Part shown: piece after piece, positions 22,491-34,400 of the stretch
Layout: every line of letters begins with the position of its first letter
How positions within the stretch are numbered: position 1 is the stretch's first letter
Assembly (NCBI GenBank): GCA_963662175.1
Contig: OY759215.1
Coordinates: 17,039,079 to 17,103,078 of the forward strand
Source of the DNA: Aradus depressus
Lineage: Eukaryota; Arthropoda; Insecta; Hemiptera; Aradidae
DNA length: 64,000 nt
Reading direction: 5' to 3'
Translations under genes and position numbers: made by a program
The notes under the pieces: model-generated
The model's database searches: none
Seen by the model: only the letters and a program-made list of their open reading frames with translations
What the model was told of the DNA's origin: nothing

Positions 22491-25400
22491 GTGAGTTTAC
22501 TATTGATATTTCTTTACATATTTCTTTTATTTTTTACTTCCTCAGATATACGAAGTACAGGGGAAGTTATGTAATCGGTCAGAAATTCGATGCTTAGTTT
22601 TCAACGGAATTTCATGTTTTCCGTCCTTTTGATTCCAAAAATGTTCTGTGTGTCTGTGATCACGATATCTCCCGATAGAATAAATATATCAACACGAAAT
22701 TTTATATGTGTATCTAGAATCCTTTAAGGAAGACATTTCTTGATTTTCAGACAAATCGACCGAAGGGGAGGGAGGATTAACACAGAAACTCTAATATCTA
22801 ACATCGGGGAGCACTTCCATCATCAGTAAATATAATACGTGAACTATTCCTTCTGTCAATCATACTTTTGAAAGTTTTGACTAGATATTAAAATAAAGAA
22901 GTCGATTCTTTAAATATATTCTATAAAAGGAAGATTCTGATGGACAGAAGGTATGTTAACATAAAGAACACATGTATTATAGATACTGATAACAGGAGTG
23001 CTTCATGAAAAGTTTATAATTACTATTTTTTGAGAAGGAAAAAAATTAATAGGAGAAATGACGCTGTAATAATGTATTATATATGAATTAAGAATCTCCT
23101 TAAACAACCCAAAAAGTTATATAGAAATTATATTGAAGAAACTCGAATAAACTTATTCAAAATTTATTATTATTTTTTTTTTTTTTCATTCAAGAATGAT
23201 ACTTTTTCATGACTGAGTTTTAAGAAATCTTGACAGTTTTCTAGTCAGCAACTATACTGTTTAAAGACCCCTATCTTAAGTAACTAAACCTGGATAGGCA
23301 AAATTTAGGATTACCAGAGTCGGGCTCATGTCCATAGCGATGAAAGAGCGCTCTCATAGAAGACTATATTATGACTTTTTAAAGTCTTGTCGTCACAAAA
23401 ATAATTAAGATATTTCCTTCAAATGTTTGTATATGCTAAGCAGCATTACATGGCAAAACCACAACGATAGATTATACGTACCCATTTTCCCACTAAATAT
23501 AATAACTGCGCTCTCTTGTCGGACCCAATTTTTTTTTTGGAATCTTCTTCGAATCTTACTTTTATGAAATAAGGTTCCATTATGTTAACACTAGAGAGGA
23601 CATTTTTGGTTGTTTTTTCGGACGTCCTCACACGAGCTGTTTTGATTTCAAAATATGAATAAAATATTCTTGTCATATACTCTCAAAACCATCAGTTGTA
23701 TATCCTACTCGACTATGTACAAAAATATTATGGTTTTTTACAAAAGTAATTTCGATGCTATTGGCGCGATTATTTTCTGAGTTAGGTCCTTACTCCTTGT
23801 TTACAATTGTACAGCTGACACTAAAACACAAATACATAACCATAAGGATTTATTCTGGTCTTTGACCTATGAAGCCCTAAAAACTTGTTAGGAAAAAAAT
23901 TGTGTTTTTAATCTACTCACTCTGGAATAGTTTCAACAAAAAATAATTACGATGAAACATTTCATGTTAGTTGTTAGTTTTGGCAACTGTCAAGTCCATT
24001 CTCAACTGTCAGTACGTCAGAATGTTAATAATTAACACAACTAGTATCTAAACACAACATAGTCAAAATAGATATCTGACAGCTTCTTTTCGTTTTTTAT
24101 TTTTTTACTATTTTTTTTTTCTTGAATTTTTGTCTGAGAGATTTTTAAAAGGATTAGAATTTAATTTCAATATCCTGTTGCGGTAGCGTCTATTTTCTAC
24201 TGATTTCTGGGTGTTTTTTTTTTTGTGTGTGTGTTTTTTGTTCCTATATATGAGAGTGTTTCGGATCGAAAACATGGCTCAGATTAGCCAAGCGAAAAAA
24301 ACAAAAACAGGAACGTCCACATTTCTTCTACTCTGATTTAATACTTATCTTTAATTAGTTGTCACAGTTGCTTATTTATTTCCTATTCAAATTTAAGCAC
24401 CTCAATACACGTGGAAATAAATCTAAAACAAAATCTGCAAAGCAAAACATTAGATTCCTACATATTGATTGGAGTACAGGAAGTAGAAGTAGACCAATCG
24501 CATATTTTAAATACCGTTTCAAGTAAATTTTATAGTAGGCTTTAGTCTTATCGTAATAACTAAATATAACAATATTTATAACCTAAATATAACAATAATA
24601 TAACTCAACAAACATATTTATTGTTATATTTCAGCAATCCCCGCAAATTGCAATGTTAAATCTATGTAAATGAAACTCATTGTCCGAGTCTCTGTCTTTA
24701 TATATTTTGCCTACCCTAAAGTTTTATTTAAGGTAGGGGTCTTTAACGAGTACCTGACATCATACAGGCTCGTGACCATCGCTTAACGTCCCATCCGAAG
24801 GACGGCGTGCTTAAGTTTATTTTACCTCCCAGATAAAATAAACTAAGGGCCTCGGTCGGGTTTCGAACCCACGACCTTGAGCTCAGAAGGCAAACACGCA
24901 TACCACTGAGCTTCCGGCGCCCTCTAATGCACTTTCTATGCTATGACGTGTTTACGCTATTAGGTCCTCCCTAAATTTATCCAGAAATACTTATTCTTCC
25001 AACATTATTTTTCCGTCATTTTTCTTTTCAAAATCTAGCCCCCTATGTGGTATAAAAATAGTGAAAAATTGTGTTTGTTTCATGTTTGTAATTGCAATCG
25101 TCTGAGTGAAAATAGGGTGTCGCAATGATCTTGAATCACCCAATGTGGTAAATTGAAAGTTGTAGGATTTATAATATAAATTATGTCAGTCCGGAATTTC
25201 GGACTAGGAACAACTATCAATTCTTATAGTTTAAATCATACATATATTGACAATTCCATGATAATCTGTTGTTCACATACAACCAAAAATTGAATATTTG
25301 GAAATTATTGAAAGATATAATTATAATTATGATGAAATGGTATTATTAAAGATGTTGAGTGAGTAGGTTTGGCTCACAAATGTGACTCCTACAATTTACT

Positions 25401-28400
25401 ATTTGAAAGCAATAAATAGAATAATAAAATGTAAAATACAACTAAAAATGTTTATGATAGAGGAAACGGAATAATTTTCTCAATTTCATAAAATAATTCA
25501 AAAAAATCAAGATATCCTTTCTACCAGGTCTATCGGAATTACTTCTTGTTTAATATTTTCATTACTAATATCATTATTTTTTATTATTATTTACTAATTT
25601 ATTTTATTTATATTGATTTATTAATTTTTCGTTAGTACATTGTGACCTAAGGAACGTCCCAAAATATCGTCATGAAAAAATTAGAGATAATATTTATCAC
25701 AATTTTACATATAATTAAAAACTGTATCTATTGTATTTATTAGTATTATTATTTTTATACTTTTTTATTTTCTATTATTTTTGTATTCTTTCTGTATTTA
25801 TTTCATTTTTACTATGATTTTACTAACCACAAGTTTGTCCGACACTAATCCTAATTTTTATGACGTATCATATTATTACCATGTTATGGTTTAATGGAAA
25901 TAAATAATAATATTATTTATTATTAAGAAAGATACCAACACTGTCTTGTTCCTTAGGCGATTTTGAGCATTAGTTCTGTTGAGAAGAAAGAATCCTTTTT
26001 AAAACCGCCCAGTATGTCTTGTTGGGCAATCATTAAGACGTCTCCATTCCTGGTACAATATTTCGTTAAATCCTGTTGTCGGAGCGGGTTTCTATAAATA
26101 ACCTCCCACGGTAACATAACCTTACCTCTAACCATTCATCGCTATGTTTTACGGCTCATCTCCACTCTCTACTTTCTCATTAACAGCTCACTCTCAGACA
26201 GACTTACACACTTATATCTCATGGTCTATTTATCATCCCAGACTCGGTGACAACACTCCCCCCACCACGCCTATACGTTATGGAAAATACAACCGATTTA
26301 TGGTGTTCCTTTAGAAATAGTTAATATTTTAGGATTTATGTCTTATTTTTATTTTTTTTTTTTTCATATTTCTCTTTGAAAATTTCTATTCCATGTATCT
26401 TAATTATGTCTATCGTTCCGTTAATATGGGTAACAAATCACCAGTGGCGTATCCAGGTTTTGAACTGTGTGCCAGAGTTTTAAGTGCCCCTCTCCCCTCC
26501 TATATAAATATTTGAAAATTTTTATTTTCGTGAACATCAACATGACTGTTAAAAAAAAACAATTATACCTGTAACTTTTATTTTTTTTTTACGAACGTCA
26601 AATGCCAAAATTAATGTTTTTTGCAGCAAAATCTTTGAGTTTACGTCAAAAATTATTGCAATTAAGTTTAAAAATACATATCTAAACTTTATACTAAATT
26701 TATGAGAGTAATGAGACATTAAATGATGAAATCAGTCAATTTTGTGGCCCCCATTATAACTAACGATTTTCAGCCGAATCGGCCAAAGGGAATAGGGGAG
26801 GGGGTGGCATAGGAGATGAGTTCAACTCAAAAACTCCAATAACTCGATGAAAAGAATGTATCTTCACGAAATTTAGTATGATGATGCAGAAATCCCTTAA
26901 TAAGCTTCTCTGAAATGAGAGTAAGTTGCTTTTTTCGTTTTTTTTTTTTTTTTTTCATAGATGTCTTTTCTGTGTTGACAATATTTCGGAACACTTCCAT
27001 GATGCTTCTTCGGATCACCTTTCTTCATTGTGACCCAAAGATGGATCGTGGAAATGTCGTAAGAAAGAAGGGTTACCTCTGGGGAAAAAAGCAACAAACT
27101 ATTGATTTTCAACCAATTTTAAATAAATTGGTAACTTGATTTCAGTGAATACGAAAACTTAGTTGATTAAATTTTTTTTTTTTAGAAATTGTTGTGTGTT
27201 CTGGCTGTGTAAATATTGTCTGGCCCCACCCTTCTTATGGATTTGGCTGACAGAGAACCACACCAGAAGAGTGACAACACCAGTCTCTAACATCATTAAC
27301 CTGGGTTCTATTTTACAGTCTATCAGCGGCCGTTATTTATTTTATTGGCTGAGTCCAATCGTTAATATTATCATCCTCTTTTTTCGTTCCTCATGCTAAT
27401 GCGTAGCTCTAAATCAGAAAGTGGTGTGATTTCCTTGAATTAAATATAAACTTTTAAACTGATTAAAGAAACCAGTTGACATGTTAATTTTAGATGCAGT
27501 TAATAATATAATTATTGTTAACATTCATAAGGATCAGTCGCTCTATTTGGTGCCTTATATTTTAATTTACATAATCTGAGAGACATCCAAAAAATTGCAG
27601 TAGTATGGAGATCTGCCAGTTGGTTGTGTATAACCAGCAGGAAATCACTACATAAAGCACTCTTCTTCCTTCATAAACAAGAGGGAACAATTATATATTT
27701 CGTTGTGCACTTTAACATTGTTAGTCATCTCGTGGTATAATTTTAGTGTTCCGTACCAAAAATAGCAACACTTATGGAATAACTTTAGTGTCCGTCCGTC
27801 TGTCACAGGCGATTTTCTCTGAAACTATTCGACGTAAAAATTTGAAATTTAGCACAGAGATAGAGTGGGGTAGCCCAATTATTGACGTGAAGTACAAAAA
27901 GTTTAATTTTGATTCTGGGGGTTAATTTCAGGGGGTAAATTGGGAAATGGAAAAAAAATTATTTTTTCAAGGGCATCGTGTAGGTTGTCAAATGAAAGCT
28001 TACTGAAGCACGAATTCAATAATAAATATGATGTATTTTTTTAGGCATTTTTAAAAACATTTTTCTGGAAAACGTTTAAAAATTGCTGTCTCTCACCCTT
28101 ATCACCAAAAGGATAGCTCAGAAAAATCATGAACATTGAGAATTAGGTATAGATTGAGCCAAAATTATCAGAATTGAAAAATTCTAACGCGATCAATTGT
28201 TATAAACAATTTAATTGTTTATTTCCTTATAACTGCTGAACCTGGTTTTATAGAAAACGTTATTCGACAAAAAATATTTCTCACGATGTAAGGAACAACT
28301 TTTGATGAAAACTGACATAATTGCAGAGATATTGTGAAATAATTCAAATGGACTTGAAAAATAAAATAAAACTGGTTTATTTAATATATTGTCTAATTTC

Positions 28401-31400
28401 ACTAACTATATATACATGGGAGTACTTTCGGTATTTCTACCATCCTCAGCCAAAAGCATAAGAGATAAGACTCTCTGACTGATAAGACTGAGTCTTATCT
28501 CTTATGCTTTTGGCTGAGGATGGTAGAAATACCGAAAGTACTCCCATGTATATATAGTTAGTGAAATTAGACAATATATTAAATAAACCAGTTTTATTTT
28601 ATTTTTCAAGTCCAGAACAACTTTTGTCCTTAAACATTCAATGTAAGTGGGGGGCTGGTAGCATGGAACACTAATTGTACAATTATAGTTTGCACTTGAC
28701 CGATTTTTTTATGTAGAAGATCTATTCTGAACTGTCTTCGTGTGAAGCCTGAGCATACAAACATACGAAAATAAATAATTAATTATAAATCAAATTAATG
28801 TATACTCTACATTTAGATTTTTACTTTCTTATACCTTTACTGATTTGCCAAAAACCGCTCTCGACTACAATTTGCTTCGCCGGTTCTTGCAAATGGTTTT
28901 TTTACATGTTAGTACTTTAAAATGAAATACATACGAAAAACGGATTTTTATATAGCGTCATACAAATAAAAGCAGTAAAATTTTGGATAATGTTAGTTTA
29001 GAAACCAATGTTTGGATAATGTGAGTTTTGATTCCCACCACATAGAATAATGTTAGTTTTGTTACTAACTTTTTTCAAAAATGTATAAATAAATCAAAAC
29101 CATTCAACATTTTCAAATCCAATGTAAATTTATTGTTACAATTTTTTAAAAAAATGAGAAAAGATTAAAATTGACGTATAATTATAATTTTACATAAAGC
29201 GTAGGTAAAAATATTAGCATGTTGTAATTGTGCAAAAAAATACAGCACAAAATAAACCTCTTTGAGCAGGTTATGCTTGCAAATACTGCTTTCTGATTGG
29301 TTAAAAGATGCAGAGTGTCAGAACTAACATTATCCTAGTGGAATGTTAGTTCTGACTCCAACCCTCAACTTCTAGACCCATTAAACCTAGGATATGGTGA
29401 CTTTTGATTCTAACCAACGCCATATTTGAATTCAACTCAAAAAATTGCAAAAAGAACCACTGCTATCTCAATTTTGATAATTTTGAATAATGTGAGTTTT
29501 GATTTTGGAGGACTCATATGTAAAAAAGTGGTTGTTATAAGAAAGTCCTGTTATGGCCACATCAAATATATTTTTTTTTTTTTTCCTTTTTAATAAAAAA
29601 ACAACCAATAACAAAATTCTCCTTTTTTTTTTTAATCCATAAAGAAAAAAACTATATTAAAGTTAAAAAGTACTGATGGCACTGTAAAGAGGGGACAGTT
29701 AATCCACTGCAGTATAATCCACCTACTTGCACTTCTAGACCTAATGGATGCACCCACGCTAATGGAGCCACTCTTTTATAGATCCTGCATCTTTTGAAAA
29801 GGAACATTGAAGTAGAGACACCATAAGCGATATAACAGAGACTTGAAGGCACAACTGTGGGCACGAGTCTTGAAAGTCCAATATAGAGCTCGTTATCAGA
29901 AAATGGACCGTGAGAATCCTGAATTTATATTCCCAATAAAATATATTGATTACAGGATTAACCTCATCCTTCTGTCGTTCGGTAAATACGGGGGCGAAGG
30001 AATAGAATAAACCAAGCCATAAGATCCAGGAGATAAACCCATAAGGTATTCTTACTTTTACGAAGTTAAAAGGGGGAAGTTATGTAATCTGTCAATATTT
30101 TCATATTCTCCGCCCCCCTGATTCCAAAAATGAAAAAAATAAAGTCCTCCCTAGGTTTGTTTCTGTGAATAAAATAAATAAATATTTTTTTTCTCTTCCA
30201 TTTATTTATAAAAATTATTTCCATCTCTTTTTCACACTATTATTAAGTATCTAGTTATATGATTGTCCATAATGACTAATTTGTTTCTTGTATCCTGTAG
30301 GCCCTGAAGAAGGAAATAAATAGTTTCCGAAACGTTGGCCAAATATTGAGTTTTCATTTACACGACAGAACCTCGAATTCCTTCTACATTGAAAAGATAC
30401 TGTCGACTCTATTAATCATTATAATAACAGCCGTTTGTATGAATGTATTGACACGATATTGTGTATGCATATCCAAGACCCAATAAAGATGACAACTGTC
30501 GATTTTCAACAAAATCGACAAAATAAAAAAAAAAAGGGATTAGGGGAGTGGCTTAATAAATAAAACCCAACAACTCCTTATTTAATGAATGTATCATCAC
30601 GAAATTTGTGTATGCATCTAGAAGTTCCTGAATGAGCAATATAAATATATTCTAGTCGTTGAATTGGTTTCAGACTTAGGTGATTAATTTGCGTGATTTA
30701 CCAACAACTGTTTTTTTTTTTTTTTTCAGATTCATTAAAGCACGTAGCTCACGTAATACTCCCATCATTGAATCTATCCCCAAAATATAAAGTATCCATA
30801 CATATTCAATGTGTTGTCCTTACGGGGTTCAGGTCACACATATAAAATTTCGTGTCATTCTATCGGAAGTTATCTTGTTCACAGGCACAGACATTTTTTT
30901 TTAAATATTTGGTATCTGGAGTCGGAAAATATGAAATTCCGTTGAAAACACCGCATCGAATTTTTGAACGATTAAATAACTTCCCCTATACTACGCTGGG
31001 GAAGTAAAAATAATGAAATGGTGAGATATTATTGAGTGGGTAGAATCTGCGGGTAAAGTTTCATTATTGTTCTTCAACTGTATTAGAAAATGGTTTATCC
31101 TAATTACTTCTTACGAACTTAATATTAAATAAGTCATAATTTATTACAAGTCATAAAATTGACCAAAAAAGCATCATGAGATAAAAAAAAAAACAGATTT
31201 CTTCATAGAACCAAAGAGTGATGAGAAATAATGAAATTGTGTAAAGTATCAAAACTGGAACAGATCCAACATGTATCCACTAAACAATGTTAGTAACTTG
31301 TGATTTCCGAGAAAACCTGAAAAAGATGTTATAAAAAATAAAAAAATAATTGAAATATACTGGACATGTTATTTTGAGAATCGTCGCAGTCTGCAACCAA

Positions 31401-34400
31401 ACCGTCTGCCTCTCTGTATTAATAATCCTTGACAGGACTTTTTGTTTCTTTTAAAACGACTTTTGCTCCCCCAGTTATACGAAATGTAGGGGATAGTTAT
31501 GTAACCGGTCTGAAATTCGATGTTGAGTTTAATCCAAAATTTTATTTTTGTGACCCCGTGGTACCAAAATTTTAAAAAAAAAAGTACCTATATGTACACC
31601 ATAACTTCTGATAGAATGAATGTAACACAAAATTGTATATGTGAATCCAACTCCATAAGCAAGACACTTATTGATTTTCAAGCAAACCAGTAATTCACCG
31701 ACAAGTTTTCTTGTTTCTCTTACACGACTTTTCAAATAACACAACAAACAGAAAATGGTGGCTTTTATATTCTCAAAGGTTGTTGATGAACATTACAGTA
31801 CACATAGTCCCCGTCCAGGTAACACTGTGGAATAGCACGGTACAAAGTGCCAAACATTCTGGAGGTTATTTATACAAGAAGGTTAAATTTCTTTAGGTTA
31901 TATAATTGACCATTAAAAACAACAACACACTTTATTTGGACCAGAACATCTTGGTTCCTCACACAAAAATATAAAATGGAATTATAGAATAATAAATGTC
32001 TTGGTACAATCTTGGTTTGAGCCTTCTGTGGAGAGTAGGCTGGCCAAGATTATAGTGGGCTGCTCCAGAACACAGGCCTAGTTCTTCCGTGGTAGTTATC
32101 TACTAAGGATCTTAAATAGGCTGCGACCCGAGGAACTCCCAGCTCCTCATGGATTTGGCTGTTTTGGATAAACCATGGTGCATTCAGAGACACATGAAGG
32201 ATTTTGTTCTGAAATGTTTGTAGTCGTGTTGTGAGTGAAGAACTGGCGCCATGCCATATTGAACAGGCGTATGTTAACAATGAGAGAAGTAATGTTTTGT
32301 ACAGGAGCAGTGTGCAAGAGGTGTTGATAGAGATGTTTTAAACGGGTGTATGCTTGTGTGAGTTTTGTGTTGATGTGAAGTTTCCATGTGAGCCGTGTGT
32401 CTAAGAATACACCAAGGTACCTGACAGCCTCATCTTAAGGGTTCCAGAGAATGACCATTATTTCAAAGATTATATTTTTTGTTTCTAATTTACTTTTTTC
32501 AATTTTTTTACATTCTATCAGCAATGGAAAGTGATTTCAGGTAAAGAATATCTGTTTGTTATTATTGTCTATACTTCTCGTTAATAGTCACTTTTTCTTT
32601 TTAACTATAAAAATATTATCTTCTTTCAAATAATACTTAACATTTTCTTTTTGTGAAAGTACATGAACTATGCATTTAAGACTCATTCCATTTAGTTCAT
32701 GCAATGCAAACTAAAGGACTGAATCCAGAGGTATGGATCTGTTTTATATTGCACTAGAGAAGAATTAGTTAGCACTATAGGCTATGAGAGCTAAAAATCT
32801 TCTACCTCTTAAAAAAGAGAAAAAAATATCTACTAGTTGTCAAAAAAGACATTAGGTAAGTATACTTATATCTGCTGAAATGAAAAGGAGAATCTTGGCA
32901 GCCAATAATTGTTACTTCGGGTTTCGGAACTGCGTCTTTTTTTTTGGAGACACCTCTCATCCCTCCAGTTCTGACTGACGTACCGCGAGGAAACGGAAAT
33001 CTCTTTTATCAGTCCAGGTCAGATGAATGAAACTTCCTGCTCAAGAGGAAAGAATGATCCTCTTGGAGCGGCTACATGGCATACTTAAAGTGGGAATGAC
33101 ACAAGGCGCCGCCTGATCGATGTTCGAGATTGGAGATCAGCACCACAGGATCCATCTCACTAGCGAAAACTGCTTGAGGAGGCCAGGACGTGGGTTGTAG
33201 CCTCACTCATGTTTGTATGATTCATAGACAATTTTTCATCATTTGTGACTATTTAAAAGAATCATTCAAGTCCGTTTTCTTACTGATTCTCAACGCGCCT
33301 CTATGTCCACGGTATAGATGATAAAACCTTGTCACGAAAATCAATAATGAACTCTCAGCTGATTTTCAAGCTAAATGGCTGTACAATGTTTAAAAAAAAG
33401 ATATATATTCTGAAATATCTGTACTAGACCTGTCATATGTTTATGTTTCATTTGACTGCACGATTTAAGATGGAATGATTTAAATTTTCTATTTAATTTT
33501 ATTATTTACTATATTATTTATTCTATTAAATTGTATTATATTTAATTTTCTCTTAAAGGAGGCTTAAAATAAATTGTACTTTTGTTGACAGGTGGTGTCG
33601 CTGGCTGCCCTTGCTCTTGGCTGGCAACGGGATATCCACTCAGCTAACAGCTCTGAAACATCTTGGGAAATGTAAGTTGTCCAGCTATGTAGGATCAACA
33701 TAATAATATGCACTCGTTTTTTACCGGCATTAAATTAAAAACATTCTCTGATATATGAATTAAATGAATGAATACTTCATTAACACTTGCTGTTACAAGA
33801 TATTCTGATGTCTTAATATATCTTGGTATAGATCTTGGGAAAAATTTCCTCCCGGATAGAATGTCATAGTCGGGTGTGCTGCTTAACGGCTCTTTAACAC
33901 TTCCGAAGCTTCCTATTGAATGGCTCACTTGACTCCCCATGCTGCCTATTTTACTGCTGCTCTCCAAATCGTTCAAATCCTCTTCTTTGATGTCTTCAAG
34001 TGGTCCTCTCTCGAAGTCCATTTCGTAGCCATATATCTGAGCTATAGGCTCACTCCCTTGGAACTGCATTTCCATCCACTTCTTTCCGGCCTCAACCTCA
34101 GGTTTGAACTCGTCTTCGATAGCTGAAGGTGGGGATCCTTCTTGGGAGGATACTTCTATCTTTTCGTCTCCTTTAGGAGTTTCAGATTCGAACTCGAACG
34201 GAACTTCCTCTTCGGTCCCGCCTCTGCTGTAGTATTTAATCCGGTCATTTTAGTCGATGTGGTGGGCGGTGATACAATTACTTCCTTTTCTACTTGTCGT
34301 CGTGGGATCCCCCTTCTATAGTCTTTATACCAAGATATATACCGGGTCTCTGTCCCTCCTGGGTTTTCCCAAAGAACTCATAGATCTTAAGTCCGGCTAT

